From Haladaptatus halobius (GTDB lineage Archaea > Halobacteriota > Halobacteria > Halobacteriales > Haladaptataceae): a DNA stretch of 64,000 bases. The stretch is from NCBI RefSeq assembly GCF_020618475.1, contig NZ_CP085340.1, forward strand, positions 248,001 through 312,000, written 5' to 3'. Below, in pieces: positions 34,663 to 43,303 of the stretch. The notes below the pieces were generated by a model. That model saw only the letters and a list, made by a program, of their open reading frames with translations, was not told where the DNA came from and did no database searches. Position numbers and translations under genes: made by a program. Each line of letters starts with the position of its first letter. Position 1 is the stretch's first letter.

Positions 34663-35687
34663 TAAGATGGCAAGTCTTTGAAAGCGAAGTCGGAACCGCC
34701 ATTAACCACCTGCTGTTCATATTGGCATTCGCTCTCCGTGATGTCGTTCACTGTCTCTGGACAAATTTTTCGTTGATCTTGTAAGCCCGCTTCTAGGCGA
34801 GAGCATCGAGCTGACGTTATTCTGTTCTATTGTCACTCGCAAAAACGCTGAGTACAAAGTCTCATAAGAATCAGCGCTATTATCTTCAAAACAATCCATT
34901 ACACTGCTATCTGTGTAACGCACTCTGTTATCTGTTTCAACCCCCTATACAATATTCAGGGTCTGTACTTCGGGAGTTTATTCGTGACCGTTTCCGGCGA
35001 TGATAGCCATCTACTGACGCTATTTCTTGGTTGCACTGTCGACGCAGGGGGTGGCCGTTGATCTCGTCTTCTTCTCCTCCATCTTCACGGGGATTTCTGG
35101 CAGCAATCGGAGCACCGTACCTCGTGCGCGTCGTGCCAAATCAGGTCTGGCGCTATGTCATTCCGTTGCATGCGTTCACCATCGGCCCCCTCGGTGTGAC
35201 GATTGGGCTTGAGATCTAATACTCATAGTATAGTAGTCTCGTTAACAAACAAATGGAACTTCGTTTGATGAAGAGTGAGAAAGTACCTTGTACTCTTGAA
35301 CCATGTGTCTAAATATTTATCGACATTCCATTCTAAAGTGCAACTCCTTACTAGAGAAAATCTATGAATCATGAAGTATATGTTAGTGGGATAAGCTGTC
35401 CACATACCATCAGCCATTGTTCGGTTAGGAATGCGGCGCTACACGAGACAATAGTTATATCGGTAGAGCATTCCCGGTGATCGACTGAGGATCATCGAGT
35501 CACTCAATGAAATACAGACGTAGCGAACAAGAGTCGAGTTGAATTACTGAGATCACCAAAGTAGACGGAGTTGCCAATACAAGATGAATCGTCAACGGTG
35601 CTGTACTAGTAACACGGACTCGAATAATTTGAGTGGAGCGAGACCGATCTTACTCTACTTTGCAAGTCTAAAACTGTTCAAGACGCA
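34663..35687. other. gene-poor region with weak protein-like fragments
   Basis: A plus-strand stretch ending at 35219 reads FLAAIGAPYLVRVVPNQVWR, YVIPLHAFTIGPLGVTIGLE, and could be the tail of a TSUP-type (TauE/SafE) transporter. Near 34680 another short stretch reads GTAINHLLFILAFALRDVVH. Neither has a proper start. No confident gene was found. Confidence 0.35.
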
Positions 35688-35726
35688 GGACCGTCAGCAT
35701 AGCGGTGGCAACCGTGCTGACGGTCC
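35688..35726. repeat. 12-bp perfect inverted repeat with nested stem
   Basis: GGACCGTCAGCA and TGCTGACGGTCC pair perfectly; inside, CGGT-GGCA-ACCG forms a second 4-bp stem after a TAG bulge. It is the strongest fold in a 1.4-kb gene desert. It may be a terminator, an end of a lost element, or a small structured RNA. Confidence 0.6.
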
Positions 35727-36076
35727 ATCACGGATGTTTGCGATACGATGAGTATCACGTAGAGCACCGTAGTACGACCTGTCAGCTAGACAGGGCGGCG
35801 CTCACGTTCATCCAATGCCCGCTTCCAGTATTGTTATGCAGTGCCTTCGCTGAATCATCTCACGCGAATATACCAACCGTCGAGCGTCGAATCAGCGCAT
35901 TGGGAATCACTAACGAGAGCTCGGAGTCGGTTGACTTTGCTGCGACGGTGAGCTACAGATGGTGATACTATTCATGAATACTACGTGACCAGTTACCGAC
36001 TGTAACGCGGGTTTCGACATTCAAGAGGATGTTTCGGCCTCCGTGATCTTCGCTTTAGCCCGTGAACTCAGCTCGC
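35727..36076. other. intergenic, nothing recognised
   Basis: The frame 35705-35965 runs through the hairpin and has no family resemblance. Confidence 0.4.
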
Positions 36077-36262
36077 TTATTCGGAATCCGTGTCGTGGTC
36101 AATCTCCCGAATCCAATATCGGTTTTCCACACAAAAGCACTCACACTCGGGACAGACGTGCTGCTGCATTTGGAACTCCGTATGGCGGTTGAGACAGATG
36201 TAGTTTGATAGCCCTGGTGTGTCCGCCTCAGTAGCCCACCAGTCCGTTGGTATAAGCTCCAT
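36077..36262 (-). CDS. small zinc-finger-like protein
   Basis: A 61-residue protein, MELIPTDWWATEADTPGLSN, then YICLNRHTEFQMQQHVCPEC, and ending IREIDHDTDSE. C-x3-H and C-x2-C-x-C make a likely zinc ribbon. Tiny single-zinc-finger proteins are numerous in haloarchaea and affect fitness, biofilm or regulation. The overlapping frame at 36055-36273 is its shadow. Monocistronic. Confidence 0.7.
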   Translation of the reverse strand: MELIPTDWWATEADTPGLSNYICLNRHTEFQMQQHVCPECECFCVENRYWIREIDHDTDSE

Positions 36263-36848
36263 GGGAAGATCACTGAGAGAATTCCCGCTTAGTTTTAATA
36301 AATATATTCACCGTACTGTTTTCATTGCGACCGACTATCAACCGTATCCTCTTCTCTACGGTTCTCAAATGCCAAATGGGGAATCAGAAAACGAGGGATT
36401 TGACTTGCTCGGTTATTGAAATCCCAACTATAAGTTTCTCTCTCAACCCTCTCCGCTCGTGTCTTTCACCTCATAGGTCTACTTCCGCATACTCATCACC
36501 GACGGTCGAGATCTCGGCCATCCAATCATCAGAAAGCGAAAGAATAGCGTCTGGTTATTTAGTTAGTATAAAGCCCCCATCAAACTCGGTGATGGCACTG
36601 TGTTTAGTAGATAGTAGTCAAGATATGGATTAGACGAGTAGTCAAAACTATTTATGGGTGTTCATCTCTCAAGTCGATATGCATTTGTACTATCAACCTA
36701 TGATTGATATAGTCATATTTCTAGTAAATGATAACAAAAGTAGCGTTACCGACTAATTCATAACGATGCTAAAAGGCGCGATATTGCGATTGTAAGTGTC
36801 CAATATCCGCTGGCCAAAAACGCTATATATCTACCTATCTGAATATCC
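36263..36848. other. intergenic with a weak repeat remnant
   Basis: TCATAGGTCTACTTCCGCATAC near 36470 matches only the CTACTTCCGC core of the interspersed repeat. The frame 36325-36633 is not convincing. Sequence is AT-rich near 36640-36840, including the promoter side of the next small gene. Confidence 0.35.
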
Positions 36849-36860
36849 ATGCGGTCAACT

Positions 36861-36998
36861 ATGAGTGGAAACTTACCAAATCCTGAGAACGTCAGCGCCG
36901 ACGAGCTAGTCAACCTGATTCAAAACCTTCCCGAAGAAAAGCGCGAAAAGGTGCTTTCGCAGATCAGCGGCGATGTCGGTAGTAACCTGGGGATGTAG
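36861..36998 (+). CDS. 45-residue small protein
   Basis: MSGNLPNPENVSADELVNLI, QNLPEEKREKVLSQISGDVG, SNLGM, stop at 36998. An in-frame ATG at 36849 would add four residues. A helix-rich, acidic peptide with 'SADELVNLIQNLPEEKREKVL', like the start of a DUF for degradation adaptors, but no family is claimed. Support: good haloarchaeal codons, an AT-rich promoter region (CGCTATATATC at about 36820-36830), and a terminator-like hairpin with a T6 run ten bases after the stop. It is free-standing. Confidence 0.6.
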   Translation: MSGNLPNPENVSADELVNLIQNLPEEKREKVLSQISGDVGSNLGM

Positions 36999-37007
36999 TC
37001 GGTATCG

Positions 37008-37027
37008 AGCGAAAATCGCTGTTTTTT
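37008..37027 (+). terminator. hairpin plus T run after the small gene
   Basis: AGCGA-AAA-TCGCT followed by G and TTTTTT, ten bases downstream of the stop at 36998. Archaeal terminators need mainly the T run; the stem adds weight. Confidence 0.6.
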
Positions 37028-37495
37028 CACAGACGTTCCAAGCCAGAGATCCTGCCCTTCCCGGGGTGAGCGGAAGCCGATAACTCCTCAGCTTCGTTCA
37101 GTGATAAAAGCAACTGGCTAAACAAGCATTGGGGAAGCATGTGGGTTTGCCCGCTGGAAGCACGCCGTAATCCACTGTACCTGGTTCGAAGACAGCTACA
37201 TCTACCCTAAGATGATCGTCCGACGCTCACTGATGAATGCGGTATATACGTCTTAGGCTGTGATCCCGACGATCTTCCAACCGCCGCTGGATAACTGGGA
37301 TATACTTGGTAGTGATGTGCTCACACGGTGCGACCGTCCAAGCACAGACGTGAGACTGTGAATTTCAAGAATATATTCTACTGTTTGCCATCTCCAACGT
37401 CGAACGTATCTCCACAGCATTATGATCCTGACGCTGTACCCTCTTTCAACAAAGCACTGTGAACGGATTCCGTGAAAAACCGTTCACAGAGACTC
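37028..37495. other. intergenic with a possible transposase shred
   Basis: Near 37145-37255 one frame reads FARWKHAVIHCTWFEDSYIY and PKMIVRRSLMNAVYTS, vaguely like the start of a haloarchaeal IS transposase. Too short to assign. A 12-base inverted pair around the channel gene end (GAACGGATTCCGTGAAAAACCGTTCAC at about 37459-37487) may be its terminator. Confidence 0.3.
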
Positions 37496-38236
37496 TCAGT
37501 CGTCGTCGCTTGGTTGCGGACTCGGCGTGCCTTGCTGGGCGCTGCTCATCCAACCCTCGATGTGGTCGGCGACGTAGTCCCGTCCACCCCAACCAAATGC
37601 AACACCGACGCCGATGGCGATGGCCGCGGCGAATCCCCACGCGAGCGCTCGCGCGAAGACGTACAGGATGCCCACGTCGATGCCCATCGTGTCGAGACCG
37701 ATGACGATGGCGGTGAAGTACAGGAACATCCGGGTTCCCGTGGCGAACCACTGGGTGTACGCGGTGTGGGTCGCCGCGCGGGTTCGCATGATGGCGTCGC
37801 CGATGAAGTCGGCAACGACGAACCCAAGCACGATGACGAGCAGTCCGGCAATCAGCGCCGGAAGGTACGAGACGGCGGTCGCAATCCACTGCGATAGTGT
37901 TGCGATTGCGAGCACGTTCGCGGCGGCGAGAATCGCCAGGGCGTAGATAAACCATGCAGCGAGTTTGCCGAATGTCCCCGACACTGCACTTTCCGTTCCA
38001 CCGAGTATCCGCCCGAGCGGCGTGTTGAGGACCATTCTGTCGAGTTCGATTCGATCCGCGATTCTGCGGACGACTGCCGCTGCGGCGCGACCAATAATCC
38101 AACCGATGAGCAGGATGACGAGCGCACCGACAAGGCGCGGTAGGAGCGCGATGAACCCCGAGACGGGGTCTTGCAGCCATCCCGGAAGTCCACCGGCTTG
38201 TAAGATAGTGCTGGTAAAGATATCGTGTTGTATCAT
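37496..38236 (-). CDS. mechanosensitive-channel-like membrane protein
   Basis: A 246-residue protein with about five transmembrane segments: LPRLVGALVILLIGWIIGRA followed by basic AAAVVRRIADRIELDRMV, then YLPALIAGLLVIVLGFVVAD, typical of the 'conserved TM helix' (MscS/CmpX-like) family. It lacks the MscS beta domain and ends in an acidic tail (SPQPSDDD). Such proteins may sense envelope tension or osmotic change. Start ATG 38236; monocistronic. Confidence 0.8.
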   Translation of the reverse strand: MIQHDIFTSTILQAGGLPGWLQDPVSGFIALLPRLVGALVILLIGWIIGRAAAAVVRRIADRIELDRMVLNTPLGRILGGTESAVSGTFGKLAAWFIYALAILAAANVLAIATLSQWIATAVSYLPALIAGLLVIVLGFVVADFIGDAIMRTRAATHTAYTQWFATGTRMFLYFTAIVIGLDTMGIDVGILYVFARALAWGFAAAIAIGVGVAFGWGGRDYVADHIEGWMSSAQQGTPSPQPSDDD

Positions 38237-38933
38237 GGTTCGTTCTCCTTCATGGTGGTAGTTCGATTAAACTGTTGGACTACAGCCGGTTTGTTGTTGA
38301 CTGCCTATACAATGACCATAAACGAGTAATGGTGAATGAGTCGCCGTCCGCCGCTCTTAACACCTGCGCAACTTGATCGTCCAACGAATCATCCAAATCT
38401 ACCTCCATAGTTTGGCCAATATGAACAGGAAGAAAACACAGTATTAATACGAATTTGAGAATGGTAAGTTATTGACTGGTTCAATTTCAATCCTCCGTTT
38501 TTGACGCACCCTTACCTGTTAGATATGACAACGAGTAATATCTCTCTGACGGACTTCCAGAGGCGTTTGTTGCCATCTAATTACTCACTTTTAACACGTA
38601 TAACAGAGTATTGTCGATATTTTCACAATTACATACCTGCCGGTGTAACATATGTTGTGAATTCTTTCATACTTTGCAATAGCCTACAAAGATCGTTCAG
38701 CCACAATACTCCTCAACCCAAAATAGGACTAATTATCTCCTTAAATCACGGACTTTTATATTGATTTGAATCATTAAATGGTGCTCCTGGTAGTCAGAGA
38801 CGGATTATTTTATGGACGAGTAGTAACGCAGAGAACAGGGTTGCCAACTATACGGGTTCACTAAATCACCATATTTAGGATGAAATAGGGGAAGTATCTT
38901 CCTTTTATGAGATGGTAGTGCATTTTGCCGGTT
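38237..38933. other. intergenic; possible 42-residue peptide on the minus strand
   Basis: From ATG 38408 to a stop at 38280 the minus strand reads MEVDLDDSLDDQVAQVLRAA then DGDSFTITRLWSLYRQ. The opening resembles small haloarchaeal proteins with an acidic helix, but the evidence is weak. The remaining AT-rich 38410-38920 has no gene. Confidence 0.3.
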
Positions 38934-39719
38934 ATGACTCCACGTGAATACGTGAACTTCCTCGCAAACTCCTCCACACGACACCAGATACTACAAGAAA
39001 TCGCAGAGCAGCCGACTGCACCGAGGACATTGGCGTCCAAGTGTTCATGTTCACGGCCGACAGTCCATCGGGCACTCACCAAGTTCCAAGCATACGACTG
39101 GGTCGATGACCTCGAAGATGAATATCAGATCACATCGGTTGGAAGCCGGATCCTCCACCAGTATGACGCACTTCTTGAGACGCTGTCGATCGTGATGGAG
39201 TATCCGCAATTTTTCAATCAGCTTGGAGAGGAGGGAATGGGTATCCCACTCGAAGCCGTAGAGTCCGGCACAATTGTCACGGCCACTCCGAAGAATCCTC
39301 ATGCACCACATTCTCATTTCGCAGCACGGCTGCGAAATTTGCCGAGTGAGCAGTGTTATGTACTCGTGCCAATCGCTAGTCCAAGATTCATCGAAGCCGG
39401 TAAACCCCTTCTCCAATCAGGGACGACTCTGGAACTCGTGTATGATCAGTCAGTCATCGAAACGGCGAGTTCAGAGGACGCGACAGAGATGAGGGCTGAA
39501 CTCGAAAATGATCAGGTTTCACTTTACGTGTGCCCAGACTCGTTTTCGTTTGGCCTAGCGCTCTTTGATGAGCATGTTATTGTCGGAACACACGATGAGA
39601 ACGGACAATTCTCCGCCTGTCTCGAGAGTACTAACCCGGAACTGTACACCTGGGCAACGAACAAGTATACTGAATATCGAGAAGCCGCACATCAGATTGA
39701 CCCTTCAGAATTCTCCTGA
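38934..39719 (+). CDS. FilR1-type HTH transcriptional regulator
   Basis: A 261-residue protein; ATG 38934 (MTPREYVNFLANSSTRHQIL) is preferred over TTG 38925. The N-terminal winged helix is RTLASKCSCSRPTVHRALTK. The C-terminal ~170 residues match the 'methanogenesis regulatory protein FilR1' middle-domain type (LVPIASPRFIEAGKPLLQSG, LYVCPDSFSFGLALFDEHVI). This type is very common in haloarchaea and senses an unknown signal. No adjacent target gene is obvious. Confidence 0.8.
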   Translation: MTPREYVNFLANSSTRHQILQEIAEQPTAPRTLASKCSCSRPTVHRALTKFQAYDWVDDLEDEYQITSVGSRILHQYDALLETLSIVMEYPQFFNQLGEEGMGIPLEAVESGTIVTATPKNPHAPHSHFAARLRNLPSEQCYVLVPIASPRFIEAGKPLLQSGTTLELVYDQSVIETASSEDATEMRAELENDQVSLYVCPDSFSFGLALFDEHVIVGTHDENGQFSACLESTNPELYTWATNKYTEYREAAHQIDPSEFS

Positions 39720-39756
39720 AGCCCGTTCGTCAGAAGAGCCTTTGGTGATGGGTTAT

Positions 39757-39822
39757 ATGCTTCATGGAGAGCGGCGACCCGACCGATTCTACTTCCGCTT
39801 ACTGTCTTCTGGAGTAGTGATT
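39757..39822 (+). repeat. interspersed repeat, copy 12 (variant)
   Basis: TATGCTTCATGGAGAGCGGC, GACCCGACCGATTC, TACTTCCGCTTACTG. CTTCATG precedes the ACTTCCGCTTA core instead of following it, as in copy 14, which suggests a tandem ancestor. Confidence 0.6.
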
Positions 39823-39842
39823 CTCGGCCCTTGATTGGCCGC

Positions 39843-39998
39843 TCATAGTTCAACAGCGCTCATCGACGCAATGATATTCGTTTCTGTGGGTGCAGCGAGA
39901 TACGGCTCAATCGCATCATACGACGACCACCCGCCAAGAGCCATCACAATCCGCGGTGAGACGTTCTCCTCGACAAGGAGGTGGTTCGTCCAGAGTGA
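39843..39998 (-). pseudogene. C-terminal stub of a tyrosine integrase
   Basis: The minus strand reads TNHLLVEENVSPRIVMALGG, WSSYDAIEPYLAAPTETNII, ASMSAVEL and stops at 39843. This fits the end of XerC/D-like integrases: the 'H-x-L-L-x-x-G-V' stretch, the G-W-S-S region that replaces the usual LGH, and a Tyr six residues later in PYL as the possible nucleophile. The catalytic Arg-His part is missing. It lies on the same strand as the N-terminal stub at 1.3 kb. Confidence 0.6.
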
Positions 39999-40086
39999 GG
40001 TGGAGTATCTGGACGCACTCGCGGACTTGATATTCAAGTATCCGACGCACGACGACAGTCGTCACATAGGCAATGATCCGAGGTAA

Positions 40087-40275
40087 TCAGACTAGCCTCC
40101 GTACTTGTTTATCTACACTCGTGCCGATGGGTGTGTAGGCAATCGTCTCCACACGTCTTCCCTCGGCGTCACACCATGCCAGGAGTGTGGGGCGATTAAG
40201 GCGCATAAATGCATGATGAGGGGACAGACCTTCCGAAGTAAGATAGAGACCCAGGCGGTCCACGAACTGCGCATC
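40087..40275 (-). pseudogene. unidentified C-terminal fragment
   Basis: The minus strand reads FVDRLGLYLTSEGLSPHHAF, MRLNRPTLLAWCDAEGRRVE, TIAYTPIGTSVDKQVRRLV, stop at 40087. It is protein-like over 60 residues but not recognised. It is in frame with the regulator fragment upstream, separated by that gene's TAG. Its 5' edge carries ACGAACTGCGCA, the first bases of the interspersed repeat read on the plus strand (40262-40275). Confidence 0.45.
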
Positions 40276-40290
40276 TGACGGCGACCGTAA

Positions 40291-40596
40291 CTATCGATTG
40301 GTAAGATGAACGTGGATGAGTCGGTTACACTCCGTCTCATTACAAACGGGACAAACCTCATCCGCTGTGCTCTCAGGTGCTTCGGCACGTGCCCGAGCAA
40401 TCTCAGGATCGACATCAGAAGCTGCAAGAATGACACGTTCGCCAGCATGCCCGAGGTCATAGCCGTCGTCGGTTTCACGGACAAATCGCTCACGAAGCTT
40501 CGAGAGATGATAGTTGAAGCGGCCAGTATCGCGGATGCCAACCCGTTCACGGAGTTCCGAGAAGGTGAGTGGCTTCTCGGCCGTCGCTAATTGTAG
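40291..40596 (-). pseudogene. partial copy of the ArsR-like regulator
   Basis: Nearly identical to the regulator at 10728-11138 from ATAEKPLTFSELRERVGIRD to LIHVHLTNR, but the first ~35 residues, including half of the helix-turn-helix lead-in, are replaced by unrelated sequence beyond 40592. About 318 bp are shared, including the 16 bp after the stop. An open frame exists from ATG 40602, but the fold would lack its first helices. Confidence 0.75.
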
Positions 40597-40677
40597 TTCC
40601 AATACTATTAGTTGTTCGCAGCCTGTAGTTCTTCTCCCCCCTCACACTTTTTGTTTGTTTAGCGAGTTGTAGTAGCT

Positions 40678-42504
40678 GTGGCACTCGCTGAGTTGACGAC
40701 AGGAATGTTAGTTGTTGTTGCCATCATCGTCGCAGCGCTCGTGCTGTTTGCGACCGAGCCGGTGCCAATAGATATCACGGCGATCGGGGTCATGGTGGCG
40801 CTGATGGTGTTGGAGCCGTGGACACAAATCTCACCTGCCGAAGGCGTCTCTGGGCTTGCAAACACGGCGACAGTAACGGTGTTGGCAATGTTCATTTTGA
40901 GCGATGGCGTCCGCCGGACTGGCATCATCCAGCTGCTCGGCCAGCGAATCGCTACGATAACAGGCGATGACGAACGCAAGCAGTTGGGAGCGATCATCGG
41001 CGTCGTCGGGCCAATTTCAGGGTTTATTAACAACACTGCGGCGGTCGCCATCTTATTGCCGATGGTGACCGACATCGCGGATGAGGGAAAGATGTCTCCA
41101 TCGAAGTTGCTGTTGCCGTTGTCGTATGCCTCGATGTTCGGCGGGATGCTCACGCTCATTGGTACCTCGACAAATATCCTTGCCAGCGATATTGCCGCTC
41201 GTCTGGCCACTCAGCATCCCAGCCTGCACGCCTTCTCGATGTTTGAGTTTACCAAACTTGGCGTCGTCGTCTTCGCTTTCGGGACGCTGTATCTTTTGAC
41301 ACTGGGACGGTGGCTGGTTCCGGCGCGAATCAAGCCCCAGGAAGACCTGACCGAGGAGTTCCAGATAGCTATGTATCTCACCGAGGTCGTTGTCCACGAG
41401 GATTCTCCCATCGTCGGACAGACGGTCGAAGAAGCTATCGAGGAGTCTGACCTCGATGTGGACATCATCCAGCTGATCAGAAACGGCAACGTCTTCCTCG
41501 AACCGCTGGCTAGGAAGACTATCCGCCCTGGTGATGTGTTCGCAATTCGAACCGACCGCCGTACACTCGTCCAGTTGATGGGACTTGACGGTCTCGACTT
41601 GCTCCCAGAAGTGCGGGTCACCGAGGAGAGATTGGAAGCAGCGAGTGAGGGACAGAACCTCGTCGAGGTCATCATCAGTCCTGGTTCGTCGCTCGTCGGC
41701 GAGACGCTCGCGAGTACAAATTTCCGCGAGCACTACGATGCGACGGTGCTCGCGCTCCGCCGCGGGCCAGAGGTCATCCGTGAGCGCTTCGAACGAGTCG
41801 AGCTACAGGTCGGCGACACGCTGTTGATTCAGGCGACGACCAACAGTATCAGTCGTCTGGCCGCAAACCCCGCTTTTATCGTCGCACAGGAAGTCGACCG
41901 ACCAGAATTCCGCAAGTCAAAAATCCCACTCGCGATCGGCATCGTCGCGGCAGTTGTCTCTTTGGCGGCACTCGACGTCGTCCCGATTATGGTCTCAGCG
42001 CTCACCGGGACACTGGCTATGGTCGTGACTGGTGTGCTCAAGCCGACAGAGGTGTACGATGCAGTGCAATGGGACGTGATCTTCCTACTCGCAGGGGTCA
42101 TCCCGCTGGGAATCGCCATGGAGAAGACCGGGACGGCAACCCTGTTAGCAGATTTCGTGGTCGCTAGCGGGGATATTTTCCCACCACTTGCCGTGCTCGG
42201 ACTTTTCTATTTAGTGACAGCACTGTTAACGAACGTCATTAGCAACAATGCCAGTGTTGTTCTCATGATCCCAGTCGCCGTTGAGGCCGCTGTGCGACTC
42301 GACGCGAACGCGTTTGCGTTCGTGCTGGCGGTGACCTTCGCCGCGAGTACTGCCTTCATGACACCCATCGGCTATCAGACAAACCTCTTCGTTTACGGGC
42401 CAGGTGGCTACAAGTTCAGTGACTACCTCCGCGCTGGTGCGCTGTTGCAGTTATTGTTTACGGTTGTGACACCGCTGGGTATCGCACTCTTCTGGGGCGT
42501 CTAA
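40678..42504 (+). CDS. SLC13/DASS-type transporter with two RCK_C domains
   Basis: A 608-residue protein from GTG 40678. The transport halves carry the DASS hallmarks: GPISGFINNTAAVAILLPMV and LIGTSTNILASDIA in the first, and TNVISNNASVVLMIP and TPIGYQTNLFVYGPGGYKF in the second. Two RCK_C (TrkA-C) regulatory domains are inserted between them (about residues 215-375: VVVHEDSPIVGQTVEEAIEE, VIISPGSSLVGETLASTNFR). This SAC1-like layout is found in putative sulfate, dicarboxylate or arsenite carriers; the substrate is unknown. It has no operon partner. Confidence 0.9.
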   Translation: MALAELTTGMLVVVAIIVAALVLFATEPVPIDITAIGVMVALMVLEPWTQISPAEGVSGLANTATVTVLAMFILSDGVRRTGIIQLLGQRIATITGDDERKQLGAIIGVVGPISGFINNTAAVAILLPMVTDIADEGKMSPSKLLLPLSYASMFGGMLTLIGTSTNILASDIAARLATQHPSLHAFSMFEFTKLGVVVFAFGTLYLLTLGRWLVPARIKPQEDLTEEFQIAMYLTEVVVHEDSPIVGQTVEEAIEESDLDVDIIQLIRNGNVFLEPLARKTIRPGDVFAIRTDRRTLVQLMGLDGLDLLPEVRVTEERLEAASEGQNLVEVIISPGSSLVGETLASTNFREHYDATVLALRRGPEVIRERFERVELQVGDTLLIQATTNSISRLAANPAFIVAQEVDRPEFRKSKIPLAIGIVAAVVSLAALDVVPIMVSALTGTLAMVVTGVLKPTEVYDAVQWDVIFLLAGVIPLGIAMEKTGTATLLADFVVASGDIFPPLAVLGLFYLVTALLTNVISNNASVVLMIPVAVEAAVRLDANAFAFVLAVTFAASTAFMTPIGYQTNLFVYGPGGYKFSDYLRAGALLQLLFTVVTPLGIALFWGV

Positions 42505-42881
42505 GAGAAGAAATATTACGCAAAATTCAACCAACAAACCACCGAGTATTCTGTGGATGATCGACTCGCCTGATAAGACAGAAACTGACGGCGAAGAAAC
42601 GACCTTGGATTAAGATGATCAGGCCCAACAAGCGAGAGCGTCTTTGGAGCGACTCTTCTTACCGACCTCTCGCATCTGACTGCAGTCGCCCTGGGGTCGT
42701 TCACGGTGGGCGTAGTCTATTGGACGCTTGCACGGATGGAGGAGTGACGCTATCCCGCCGACACTAGCGGTTGTTAACACAATATCCCTTCTCACTGGTT
42801 ACAGTGAACGGAACTTCTAAAGGGATTGTGAACATACCTCACGATGTCGGGTCTTGCATCGACGTTCAGATATGCCCGACG
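42505..42881. other. intergenic with a short membrane-like stub
   Basis: A plus-strand tail reads LTAVALGSFTVGVVYWTLAR and stops at 42747, with no start. Probably the end of a lost membrane protein. Nothing else. Confidence 0.3.
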
Positions 42882-42927
42882 AACGTGGATCGCATGGTGT
42901 AGCCACACTACCTCTATCATCCACGTT
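42882..42927. repeat. paired hairpin repeat, unit A
   Basis: AACGTGGAT...ATCCACGTT, a perfect 9-bp inverted repeat with a 28-base loop containing CATGGTGTAG and CTACCTCTATC. It is preceded by CCCGAC. The same pattern recurs 155 bp downstream. Confidence 0.6.
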
Positions 42928-43035
42928 TCACAGCCATGAATGTGCATCGTTGTGGTCATATCCGTGAGCCAGAGTAGCTAAGTGAGTCACTCACACACTT
43001 CTAGTGTCGGGTAGGTTATAATTAGTTCACCCGAC

Positions 43036-43086
43036 GGACGTGGACTTCATGGTACCTAACACCTACCTCTATCACCTCCACGTTCC
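43036..43086. repeat. paired hairpin repeat, unit B
   Basis: CCCGACGGACGTGGA...TCCACGTTCC with a loop containing CATGGTACC and CTACCTCTATCA. It matches unit A in stem, loop motifs and flank (CCCGAC). Stem 7 bp plus near matches. Units A and B stand in direct repeat in an 800-bp gap. Confidence 0.6.
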
Positions 43087-43303
43087 GTGCAGTGTCATGC
43101 TCATTGGAGAGGCACATTCCTAATGTGAAAGAAAACATCATTGAGAACAACTGAAGTACTCCGAGAAACGACTCGTAATTCCTCGGGGGGACAGAAAGAC
43201 TATGATTTAAGCGCTGCTAATCCAACTATGGTTTCCCCCGCTGTTCCGACCCATTGCTTAGATCCCTCTCGACTAGATGAATACGACGAACACAGAGTGA
43301 TGA

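Noticed and set aside
35364-35480. 38-codon frame with VSGISCPH, like a heavy-metal-associated domain
   Set aside because: Lacks the second Cys of the CxxC and most of the domain; too weak to name.
1249-39998. A 38-kb provirus bounded by split integrase halves
   Set aside because: Chromosomal genes such as aconitase lie inside, and no att repeats or viral genes were seen; kept only as a low-interest observation.
42880-43090. CRISPR-like repeat pair
   Set aside because: Only two units, imperfect, with hairpin arms and no regular spacer or cas gene.
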